From positions 269,495 to 333,494 of the forward strand of contig DATMBG010000058.1 in NCBI GenBank assembly GCA_035559535.1: 64,000 bases of DNA. Direction: 5' to 3'. Origin of the DNA: Candidatus Limnocylindrales bacterium. Lineage in GTDB: Bacteria; Moduliflexota; Moduliflexia; Moduliflexales; JAUQPW01. The notes below the pieces were generated by a model. That model ran no database searches, was not told where the DNA came from, and saw nothing but the letters and a program-made list of their open reading frames with translations. Below, piece by piece: positions 41,263 through 48,689 of the stretch (position 1 is its first letter; each line of letters starts with the position of its first letter). The position numbers were made by a program, and so were the translations under genes.

Positions 41263-43263
41263 ATGCCAACACCCCTATCACTGGATGAGCGCATCGCTTC
41301 TCTGGTTCCAGAGGTTGGTGAAGAATTTCGGGTGGAACTCAGGCATGCCTTACAAACGTTACGGGCGTCAGAGAATCCCATTGGGGTTTTATTGGGTATG
41401 CCCCATTTGATTTGGCGATTAATCGAGGAGATTCTAAAATGCGCAGGGTATAGACGACCCAGCAATAGTCTTTATGACTGTATCCTTATGGCCGCTCACG
41501 GGGATCCCGAAAAAAAGATTAAGGGATTGAATATCCTGCCCGATGAGATGGCTTCCCATTTCCATAGGCTCTATAAGCTTTCTAACCGGGCCGACCATGT
41601 TACTGAACAAGCCACCCTGACGGTTGCCGATGCCGAAAATGCTTTGCATCTTTTCCTGCGTGTGCTGGAATGGTTTTATTGTGAAAGCGAGCCGGGTCCC
41701 CATTTACCTACCATTTACGGGGAAATAACCGATGGGAGTTATAAAGCTCCCGAAAAGTTACAGGAAATATCCCAAAAAAGGGCCCGATTGGAAAAACTCT
41801 TGAAGGAAAGGTATACAAAACCCGTTGCAGTCATGTTTATTACCCTGGAAGGTACTGGAAAGTCTTTTGGAGGATCGAGTGATCTCATGGATTTTAAAAG
41901 GCTCCAACCATATCGCGCGCTGCTTCTTCCTATCACGGAAGGGCAGGGTAGGGTTATCCAAACCACCGGGGATACTCTGATAGCTTGTTTCAATAATCCT
42001 GAAAAAGCTGTTAAAACAGCTATCGAAATGCAAAAGATTCTTCGGGAAACCGCCGGTCAGGGGGAAGAAACTTATCTGTGTATTGGAATTAACTATGGGA
42101 TCGGTATGGTAGAGCAGAAAGAAGACGGCACCCTGGAGGTATCTGAAGCGGCTGTGAACCCGGCAGCCTGGGTCAAAGAAGAGGGAAAAAAGATTAGTCA
42201 GGTTTTTATCTCTCAATCTGTTTATAAAGCTATCCAAAATTCTAAAGAGATTACCCGCCTCTCTAAGGAGAGAGAAAAAACCGAGAAGAAAATAAAACCT
42301 TCCCCTATTTATCCGGTTGTTCTGAGAGCTATCCTGGGGATCACCCTTATAGGACTTGTTCTGATTGTAGGGTTCTTCAGCTATAAGCACCGGCTTTCCC
42401 CACGACTCCCGTCCCATGAACCTGCAATAAGACTGCCTTACGATCAAGTTTCTCAGGAACCCGGATCTTATAAGCCGGAGAGTATCGAAGCTATCGTTAA
42501 AACTCCTCTCAATGCCGGAAATGAGAATTTCAACCTGGATTATGAAGGATCTGCTGAAGTCGATAGCTGGACCTCTCAACCTGTCACCCTATCTTTCCTA
42601 CCTCTGGAAATTAAGGATCCTATTTCTATAGGAAATGAGGAAGTAGAATTTTTTAATACCCGGTTGGCCGATTTTCTTCAAAGGACCGGAAGGGTCGTCG
42701 TTGTAGAACAGAGAAAGGTAGAGGATTTATTACGCGAATTAATGCCAGAACCTTTGAGGTTGATCGATCAGGCCCTGGCCCTTCAAGTGGGAAAACGATT
42801 GAATACCCGGTTGGTTTCTGCAGGTACCTTTACCCGGCACGCTAACCTCGGTACCCTTCAGTTGTATATCCTGGAAACGGAAACGGCCATCATCAAGGGA
42901 ACTTTTTCACAGAAGCTGGGACTGGATGCCCCATCCGAGGAACCTTTAAAAAGGTTGGCTCAAAAGATACTGGAAAAAATCCAAAGGGCTTATCCTTTGA
43001 GAGGCCGGATCGTGTGGGTTAACAACGAAAACCACCTTCTCATCAATATCGGCGCCAGACAAGGCATAACCTCTGGAATGATTTTAAAAATTATCCGGGA
43101 TGGGGATCCCTTTACTTCGGGTGATCAAATTATAGGGTACGAGAAGGAAGAGGTCGGTCTCCTGGAAATTACCTCGGTGAAGGAAAATTTTTCCCATGGG
43201 AAAGTTTTGAAAAAAATCCGGGATATTGAAAAGGGGATGAAGGTTGAAGAGATTCCCGGATAG
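41263..43263 (+). CDS. Multi-domain membrane protein: degenerate nucleotide-cyclase-like domain, TM segment, CsgG/FlgT-like C-terminus
   Basis: A 666-residue protein from ATG 41263, which has AAGGAGG upstream. Residues of about 1-175 are a helical domain with a SNRADHVTEQATLTVADAENAL segment that recalls DUF4145-type modules. Residues of about 185-335 look like a class III adenylate/guanylate cyclase fold (VAVMFITLEGTG, RVIQTTGDTLIACF, INYGIGMVE), but the first metal-binding Asp is replaced, so catalysis is doubtful. One TM helix (about 350-372) follows. Residues of about 425-555 resemble a CsgG/TolB-like fold (RTGRVVVVEQRKVEDLLREL), and the last 80 residues resemble an FlgT C-terminal domain (GRIVWVNNENHLLINIGARQGI). 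A signalling or envelope role is inferred. Confidence 0.6.
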   Translation: MPTPLSLDERIASLVPEVGEEFRVELRHALQTLRASENPIGVLLGMPHLIWRLIEEILKCAGYRRPSNSLYDCILMAAHGDPEKKIKGLNILPDEMASHFHRLYKLSNRADHVTEQATLTVADAENALHLFLRVLEWFYCESEPGPHLPTIYGEITDGSYKAPEKLQEISQKRARLEKLLKERYTKPVAVMFITLEGTGKSFGGSSDLMDFKRLQPYRALLLPITEGQGRVIQTTGDTLIACFNNPEKAVKTAIEMQKILRETAGQGEETYLCIGINYGIGMVEQKEDGTLEVSEAAVNPAAWVKEEGKKISQVFISQSVYKAIQNSKEITRLSKEREKTEKKIKPSPIYPVVLRAILGITLIGLVLIVGFFSYKHRLSPRLPSHEPAIRLPYDQVSQEPGSYKPESIEAIVKTPLNAGNENFNLDYEGSAEVDSWTSQPVTLSFLPLEIKDPISIGNEEVEFFNTRLADFLQRTGRVVVVEQRKVEDLLRELMPEPLRLIDQALALQVGKRLNTRLVSAGTFTRHANLGTLQLYILETETAIIKGTFSQKLGLDAPSEEPLKRLAQKILEKIQRAYPLRGRIVWVNNENHLLINIGARQGITSGMILKIIRDGDPFTSGDQIIGYEKEEVGLLEITSVKENFSHGKVLKKIRDIEKGMKVEEIPG

Positions 43264-43464
43264 GCAGGATATGGACAAGGCAGAAGCCCGTTTTGCACCT
43301 TATCCTTCATAAAGAGTCCACTTTCTTTCTTCCGAACCCCAGACCGGCTATCGGGGAAACGGAATGGCTTTAATCAGGTAACCAGGGTATGTCAGGAAAT
43401 AGGGTATTTTTTCACGACTTTAACCTTGACAGAAGCGAGAAGAAATACCTAATTATTAACAGCC

Positions 43465-44298
43465 ATGGGCGAGATTCATATCCGTGAATTAAAAACCATT
43501 GACGAGATGACCCCCTTAGTTGAACTCCAGAAAACTATCTGGGGATATACCGATCCTTATACAGCCCGACTCCTCCTGGTAGTATCCAAGACCGGAGGTC
43601 AGGTTTTAGGGGCTTATGTGGACGAAAAGCTGGTCGGATTTGCTTTCATGTTCTATGCCTATCGGAATGGAGAAAATTATCTTCATTCCCAGATGGTTGG
43701 GGTTCTACCTGAGTATCGAAATGCCAATGTGGGCTATGCTTTAAAACTGGCCCAGCGGGATTATGCGTTAAGGTTGGGCTTAAACCGCATTGAGTGGACT
43801 TTTGATCCCCTTCAAAGTAAGAATGCCTACTTTAATGTACATAAGCTGGGGGCAATTATTCGGAGATATGAACCTAACTATTACGGAAACCTTGGAGGTG
43901 TGTTCAACGATAACCTGGATTCGGATCGAGTTTATGCAGAGTGGTATATAAACTCTGATCGGGTAAAGATTCGCCTCAAGGGAGAAAACGAACTCCAGGT
44001 TCCTACAGATATACGGGTTATCGAGTCCAAAACGGTTAATCAAGTCGTTTTTAATTCCCAGGGTCTGGTACAAAACCAAAGTTATACGCTTCGTCCTCCA
44101 GATGTGAATTTCTTTGTAGAAATTCCGGAAGATTTTGAGCTTATTAAGCAAGATCTTGACCTTGCCCGAGAGTGGCGCAGGCAGCTACGGGAAATGTTAA
44201 TGCACTTTCTGGGAGAAGGATATTCCATTGTAGAAGTCGTCAGCCTGCGGGTCGATAATAAAAGACGGAATTTCTATTACTTAACCCATGAAAATTGA
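43465..44298 (+). CDS. GNAT-family N-acyltransferase (candidate N-succinyltransferase)
   Basis: A 277-residue GNAT protein of the COG3375 type. The acetyl-/succinyl-CoA loop region reads QMVGVLPEYRNANVGYALK, followed by the long extension with WTFDPLQSKNAYFNVHKLGA that defines this subfamily. Its stop overlaps the start of the MenC/racemase gene by 11 bp. In Geobacillus kaustophilus a GNAT D-amino-acid N-succinyltransferase is paired with an N-succinylamino-acid racemase to turn D- into L-amino acids, so the same role is suggested here. A desuccinylase partner is not seen. ATG 43465 has no strong Shine-Dalgarno sequence. Confidence 0.8.
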   Translation: MGEIHIRELKTIDEMTPLVELQKTIWGYTDPYTARLLLVVSKTGGQVLGAYVDEKLVGFAFMFYAYRNGENYLHSQMVGVLPEYRNANVGYALKLAQRDYALRLGLNRIEWTFDPLQSKNAYFNVHKLGAIIRRYEPNYYGNLGGVFNDNLDSDRVYAEWYINSDRVKIRLKGENELQVPTDIRVIESKTVNQVVFNSQGLVQNQSYTLRPPDVNFFVEIPEDFELIKQDLDLAREWRRQLREMLMHFLGEGYSIVEVVSLRVDNKRRNFYYLTHEN

Positions 44299-45394
44299 AC
44301 GGATTGATTTACTTCATGTTCAGTTAAAATTAAAGGAGCCTTTCGAGACCAGTTCCAGCCGGAAAGATCATCTGGATCATATCCTGGTAAAAATCTATTC
44401 GGGTGAGCTGATCGGTTATGGAGAATGTGCCTGTCCTACCGAGCCTTTTTATTGTTATGAAACCACCCAGACCTGTTTGCATATCCTAAAGGATTTTATT
44501 ATCCCCCGGGTATTGGGTCAGGATATCGTTTCTGTGGAAGATCTTATCCATAGGTACTGGAATATCAAAGGCCATAATTTCGCCAAATCCGGTCTTGAAA
44601 TGGCCTGGTGGGATCTGTTGGCCCGTTGGGAGAATAAACCCTTATATAAACTTTTGGGGGGCGTTCGAACCGCCATTGAATCCGGAGTAAGCCTGGGAAT
44701 TGAAAAGTCTGTTGAGGATTTACTTCCCAAGATAGAACGTTTTCTTAAGGAAGGCTATCGGCGGATCAAGCTTAAAATCAAACCCGGCAAGGATTTGGCC
44801 GTTGTAGAGGCGGTCCGGCACCATTTCGGAGATATTCCACTTATGCTGGACGCCAATTCGGCTTATACCCTTCAGGATTTACCCCTCTTCAAAGAATTAG
44901 ATAAGTATCACCTGATGATGATCGAACAACCTCTCGCCCACGATGATATTTATGATCATAGCAAATTACAAAGGGAGATTAAAACTCCTATTTGTTTAGA
45001 CGAGAGTATTCATTCGGTGGAGGATGCCCGGAAAGCCATAGAACTGGGAAGTTGCCGGATTATCAATATCAAACCGGGCCGTGTCGGGGGACTTTATGAA
45101 GCCCGAAAAATTCATGATTTGTGCTACCGGCAGGGTATTCCGGTCTGGTGTGGAGGTATGCATGAGTACGGAATAGGTCGGGCCCACAACATCGCCCTCA
45201 GCACTCTTCCGAATTTTACCTTACCGGGAGATGTATCTGCCAGTTCTAAGTACTATCAGGAAGATATTGTAGCCCCTCCTATTGAGCTGGACAACGGTAA
45301 GATTAAGGTCATAGAAGCTCCTGGAATCGGTTATCGTCCCGTGGAACAGCAGATTAAAAAATATACGGTAGCTTCCTATTGCTTTGAAGCGTAG
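44288..45394 (+). CDS. menC: o-Succinylbenzoate synthase / N-succinylamino-acid racemase (MenC family)
   Basis: A 368-residue enolase-superfamily enzyme with a (beta/alpha)7-beta barrel. The N-terminal capping domain starts LLHVQLKLKEPFETSSSRKDH; the catalytic Lys pair is in RRIKLKIKPG; metal-binding acids are in LMLDANSAYT, MIEQPLAHDD and ICLDESIHSV; the second catalytic Lys is in IINIKPGRVGG. This family makes o-succinylbenzoate in menaquinone synthesis and often racemises N-succinyl amino acids too. No other men genes are adjacent, while the overlapping GNAT gene favours the racemase role; both activities may coexist. It overlaps the GNAT gene by 11 bp. Confidence 0.88.
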   Translation: MKIERIDLLHVQLKLKEPFETSSSRKDHLDHILVKIYSGELIGYGECACPTEPFYCYETTQTCLHILKDFIIPRVLGQDIVSVEDLIHRYWNIKGHNFAKSGLEMAWWDLLARWENKPLYKLLGGVRTAIESGVSLGIEKSVEDLLPKIERFLKEGYRRIKLKIKPGKDLAVVEAVRHHFGDIPLMLDANSAYTLQDLPLFKELDKYHLMMIEQPLAHDDIYDHSKLQREIKTPICLDESIHSVEDARKAIELGSCRIINIKPGRVGGLYEARKIHDLCYRQGIPVWCGGMHEYGIGRAHNIALSTLPNFTLPGDVSASSKYYQEDIVAPPIELDNGKIKVIEAPGIGYRPVEQQIKKYTVASYCFEA

Positions 45395-45422
45395 TAAAAA
45401 AATTTAAGGTAGGTGTTTAAAA

Positions 45423-45680
45423 ATGATCACCCGTTTAATCATTTTTATCCTTGTTCTTTGGATAATCCATAAGATCATAAAACAGGCTCGTACGCTCTTT
45501 TTTCAAATAAAAAAGAGGGAAGCCAATGAACTGATCCTGGGCGGGGAGATGGTTCAAGATCCAAGCTGCCGGGTGTATATTCCTAAAAATACCGCCATCC
45601 AACAAAAAATCGGGCAGCATCGGTATTATTTTTGTAGCCAGGAATGTGCCAGAAAATTTTATGAATCTCTCAAAGCCTGA
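45423..45680 (+). CDS. Small membrane-anchored cysteine-rich protein (PP0621/YHS-TRASH-like)
   Basis: An 85-residue protein: one N-terminal TM helix (LIIFILVLWIIHKII), then a compact metal-binding-like region with MVQDPSCRVYIP and YYFCSQECARKFYESL. The C...CxxxC arrangement resembles YHS/TRASH metal-sensing domains and the small PP0621 group. Possibly a membrane-tethered metal-binding or trafficking peptide; function unknown. It lies 28 bp after menC and 12 bp before the aldolase, in the same operon. Confidence 0.65.
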   Translation: MITRLIIFILVLWIIHKIIKQARTLFFQIKKREANELILGGEMVQDPSCRVYIPKNTAIQQKIGQHRYYFCSQECARKFYESLKA

Positions 45681-45692
45681 TAGATGAGAAGG

Positions 45693-46349
45693 ATGGATAA
45701 AAAGCTTAATCTTTATAAGCAGGAGATCATCCGAATAGGGCAAAGGCTTTATCAAAAAGGGTTGATTGTTGCTACCGAAGGGAATATCAGCATTAAAGTC
45801 GATGAAAATACCCTCTTAGCGACCTCTCAAGGTATTCATAAGGGATCTATGACACCGGGTCAAATTGTGAAAACGGATTTAAAAGGTGTGAAGCTGGAAG
45901 GAAAGGGAGAACCCTCTTCGGAATTAAAGATGCATTTAGCTGTTTACCATACCCGCCCCGATGTAAAGGCAGTCATTCATGCTCATCCTCCTGTGGGTAC
46001 AGGGTTTGCCGTTGCAGGCCTTGCCTTAGATCGATTTATCTTGCCGGAAGTTGTGGTTACCCTGGGTACAGTTCCTTTGCTCAAGTATGCCACCCCGACT
46101 ACCGAGGAATTGGCAGAATTGGTTTCGGATTCTATTGCTCAACATGATGCACTTTTGTTGGCTAATCATGGGGCTCTGACGGTAGGTAAGGATTTAATAA
46201 CGGCTTATTACAAGATGGAAACCTTAGAGCAATTTGCAAGAATAAGCCTGGTGGCCAGACTCCTGGGTAGAGAAAACGTTCTTCCTCCTGAAGCGGTTGA
46301 AAAATTGATGGAACTACGTGCGCAATATCTGAGAAAATCTTCCCCATGA
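45693..46349 (+). CDS. Class II aldolase/adducin family protein (L-fuculose-phosphate aldolase-like)
   Basis: A 218-residue class II aldolase. GNISIKV at the N-terminus (phosphate loop), the catalytic Glu region in EPSSELKMHLAVY, the zinc ligands HAHPP and the later His of LLANHGALTVG are all present. Members cleave L-fuculose 1-phosphate, L-ribulose 5-phosphate (epimerase) or methylthioribulose phosphate. Length and motif fit FucA. ATG 45693 has AGAAGG upstream; another ATG lies at 45684. Functional link to the preceding genes is unclear. Confidence 0.85.
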   Translation: MDKKLNLYKQEIIRIGQRLYQKGLIVATEGNISIKVDENTLLATSQGIHKGSMTPGQIVKTDLKGVKLEGKGEPSSELKMHLAVYHTRPDVKAVIHAHPPVGTGFAVAGLALDRFILPEVVVTLGTVPLLKYATPTTEELAELVSDSIAQHDALLLANHGALTVGKDLITAYYKMETLEQFARISLVARLLGRENVLPPEAVEKLMELRAQYLRKSSP

Positions 46350-46480
46350 ACAAGCAGATGGATCTTGACTAAAAATTTATTCGTGATATATGGAAAGATC
46401 GAACCTACGGAAGCAGAGTTTGTGGAGTTTGTTTGGAAACTTTTTAACCATCGGATAAAATACCGCACAAAGAGGTGGAA

Positions 46481-47365
46481 ATGAATCAAAAGACCTTAAA
46501 AAAATCGGTTGAGTGCTCCGGAATCGGCCTTCATTCCGGTCGGCCTGTTACGATGCGTATCCACCCGGCTCCTATAGATAGTGGAATTGTATTTAGACGA
46601 ACGGATCTTCCCGACCGAAAAGCAGTGAGCGCCCTCCATACCAATCTGATTAGCGCGCAGTATGCAACTTCCTTGGGAAATGGAGAGGTCGTTATCAAAA
46701 CCGTTGAACACCTTTTATCTTGTTTGATGGGATTAGAAATCGATAATGCCCTCATTGAATTGGATTCCGAAGAAGTACCCGTTTTTGATGGAAGTGCTAA
46801 TTATTACGTTCAATTGCTGCAAAGTGCAGGTATCCGAATTCAAGAGGCCAGACGAAAGTTTATTAAAGTATATCGTCCCATTGAACTTTATGATAAGGAT
46901 AGGGCTATTTCTATTAAGCCCTATCCCCGGTTACGTATCACCTATACCATAGACTTTCCCCACCCCCTTTTAAAAAATCAAACCAAGACCATCGACATTT
47001 CCTCCGAAAGTTTTATTACCGAGATAGCCCCGGCCCGGACTTTTTGTCTTTATGAAGAAATAGAGAATTTACGCCAACAGGGGTTGGCAAAAGGAGGTTC
47101 TTTAGAAAATGCCATTGTAATTGGCCGGGATGGGGTTTATAATGGGAGTCTTAGATTTGAGGATGAATGTGTTCGACATAAAATCTTAGATCTCCTGGGA
47201 GATTTAGCTTTATTGGGAACCCGGATTCTGGGACATATTACCGTTTACAAGGGGGGTCACTTACTGCATTCCAAACTGGTTCGAGAAATTCTTCTTCAAC
47301 AAAACTCCTGGTATTATACCTCTGGTAATGGAAAAGGAAGCCTGGATGAAAGGAAGATCGTCTAA
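46481..47365 (+). CDS. lpxC: UDP-3-O-acyl-N-acetylglucosamine deacetylase
   Basis: A 294-residue LpxC, the committed zinc-dependent step of lipid A synthesis. Conserved blocks: TLKKSVECSGIGLHSGRPVTMRIHPAP at the N-terminus, IKTVEHLLSCLMGLEIDNA (zinc His and the catalytic Glu), EEVPVFDGSA, FCLYEEIENLRQQGLAKGG (lid helix), and the zinc ligands in RHKILDLLGDLALLG; GHLLHSKLVREIL gives the general-acid His. ATG 46481 lies after AAAGAGG; a GTG two codons earlier is in frame. It shows the organism makes lipid A. It stands apart from the usual fts or lpxA-D gene groups. Confidence 0.95.
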   Translation: MNQKTLKKSVECSGIGLHSGRPVTMRIHPAPIDSGIVFRRTDLPDRKAVSALHTNLISAQYATSLGNGEVVIKTVEHLLSCLMGLEIDNALIELDSEEVPVFDGSANYYVQLLQSAGIRIQEARRKFIKVYRPIELYDKDRAISIKPYPRLRITYTIDFPHPLLKNQTKTIDISSESFITEIAPARTFCLYEEIENLRQQGLAKGGSLENAIVIGRDGVYNGSLRFEDECVRHKILDLLGDLALLGTRILGHITVYKGGHLLHSKLVREILLQQNSWYYTSGNGKGSLDERKIV

Positions 47366-47366
47366 A

Positions 47367-47691
47367 AGTAGTACTTTGTGAAGTTTCTGCCCTCACCCCC
47401 CCCCCAGCCCCCATACGCGTCAGGATAAGGAGTGAGATCCATGAGGAGGGCCCCCTTAATGTCAAATGAGACGTTGTATGGGCGCAAGGCCTTGCGCCCC
47501 TACCTTAGTTTGCAGGGAAAGGAACTTTGAAGCGAAATTCCCTCCCCTGGGAAACGGGGGAGGGAAAGGGTGGGGGCACCTTAACCTGGCGCCTAGGCCC
47601 CCGGCCCCTTTCCCACAAAGGGAGGGGAGTGGAAAAGTGAAAGCGGCATTATGAGGTCAAGATGAGGTAAACAGTGTATTAAAACTCTGCG
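47367..47691. repeat. C-rich repeat block with palindromes, MITE-like
   Basis: From 47367 the block reads TACTTTGTGAAGTTTCTGCCCTCACCC and runs to the reverse complement of TACACTGTTTACC near 47670, the same right end as the 20.8 kb element. Inside are CCCTCCCC/GGGGGAGGG hairpins and a perfect 20-bp palindrome GGGCGCAAGG-CCTTGCGCCC (47480-47499). No coding capacity. Confidence 0.5.
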
Positions 47692-48267
47692 TCAGGTTGA
47701 AGAAATAAGATATTTCTCTTGCTGACGTTCCAGGGAATTCTCTTCTTCCTGATCAAAAAACAGATATCGTCGCCACTCTTTCTTCTCTTCTCCGAGCCGT
47801 CTTATAATCTGCAAATAAGTAACCACACTGGGAAGTCTCGGTTTTCTTAAAAGTTTCATGCCAGCTTCTTCAGGAGTATCGTCTCCTTTTCGATTATTGC
47901 ATGACCGACAGGCAGTTACTACATTATCCCATCCATCCCATCCACCTCGAGAAAGGGGGATTACATGATCCAGGGTAAGATCCATAATTTTGAATTTTTG
48001 ATAACAATACTGGCAAATATAATTATCCCGGATCAATACATTTTTTCGCGAAAACTTAACCCGATGATAGGGAATCTTTACGTACCGTAAAAGCCTGATT
48101 ACAGCCGGTACAGGGATAGATATGGTAGGAGAGCGTAAAACCATATCGGTCTCTTCCTCGACAATGGCTACTCCCTTAAATATCAGGGTAATCGCTCTCT
48201 TTAAATTACAAACGTGAATCACTTCATAACTCGCGTTCAGTACCAAGACGGCATAATTCACAGACAA
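47692..48267 (-). CDS. HNH endonuclease family protein
   Basis: A 191-residue protein with an N-terminal domain beginning VNYAVLVLNASYEVIHVCNLKRAI, often found in this HNH group, and a C-terminal HNH/McrA-like nuclease: the zinc cysteines ICQYC and ACRSC bracket the catalytic LDHVIPLSRGG, and NNRKGD follows. Such proteins are widespread, usually single genes, with unknown biological role (repair or restriction). The start is TTG with AGGGGTG upstream; no ATG is usable. A promoter with perfect TTGACA lies about 65 bp upstream. Confidence 0.85.
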   Translation of the reverse strand: MSVNYAVLVLNASYEVIHVCNLKRAITLIFKGVAIVEEETDMVLRSPTISIPVPAVIRLLRYVKIPYHRVKFSRKNVLIRDNYICQYCYQKFKIMDLTLDHVIPLSRGGWDGWDNVVTACRSCNNRKGDDTPEEAGMKLLRKPRLPSVVTYLQIIRRLGEEKKEWRRYLFFDQEEENSLERQQEKYLISST

Positions 48268-48330
48268 GGCATCACCCCTTTGAATAATCTGAAAAGTAAG
48301 TAAATAAACTTATTACGTAATCTTTCCTAT

Positions 48331-48360
48331 AAGCTACCATGGATAAGGGGGTTATGTCAA
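48331..48360 (-). promoter_or_regulatory. Candidate promoter for the HNH gene
   Basis: Minus strand TTGACA (48355-48360), 18-nt spacer, TAGCTT (48331-48336). It directly abuts the MITE-like element that starts at 48370. Confidence 0.4.
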
Positions 48361-48369
48361 TAAAATTTT

Positions 48370-48544
48370 AACGGCTAGTCTCCGTATCAATTTAGTAAGT
48401 GGAAAAAGAAGCACCCCCCTGGCCCCCCCTCCAGGGGGAACTGACAGGGGGGTGCTGCTGCTGAAGTTCCCCCTGGAGGGGGGTTAGGGAGATGTTCAGA
48501 TAGAAAAAGTGACACCTACTAAAGGGTTACCGTTACTAACGGTT
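48370..48544. mobile_element. MITE-like element, short copy (GTAGGTG family)
   Basis: Left end AACGGCTAGT...TTTAGTAAGTGGAAAAAG and right end CTTTTT...CACCTACTAAA...ACTAACGGTT are imperfect inverted repeats. The core is a perfect 17-bp hairpin, CCCCCCTCCAGGGGGAA (48424-48440) with TTCCCCCTGGAGGGGGG (48467-48483). A longer copy of the same family lies at 57996-58317: 'GAAAAAGTGACACCTACTAAA' type right ends are nearly identical in both. No ORF. Confidence 0.6.
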
Positions 48545-48592
48545 ATTGGTTTATCTCTTGTGCCAAGGATAATTTTTTACCCCTGTTTCGCC

Positions 48593-48610
48593 CCCGGGCT
48601 TGAGCCCGGG
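48593..48610. repeat. Palindrome CCCGGGCT-TG-AGCCCGGG
   Basis: A perfect 8-bp stem with a 2-nt loop, 80 bp beyond the BatA-like stop in its direction of transcription. It could work as a terminator, but no T run follows. Confidence 0.45.
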
Positions 48611-48689
48611 AACGAGAAACTCAAAGGGAATGAAAATCCAAACAGTACCTGTTCCCGTAGGGAATACCCTGGGAGGGGAGGGTAAATCT

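Noticed and set aside
41758-42579. 273-codon minus-strand ORF inside the cyclase-CsgG gene
   Set aside because: Antisense shadow; sequence lacks domain motifs and has no ribosome site.
47367-47691. A CRISPR-like array of short repeats
   Set aside because: Repeats are variable, unspaced C/G-rich words, not constant repeats with spacers.
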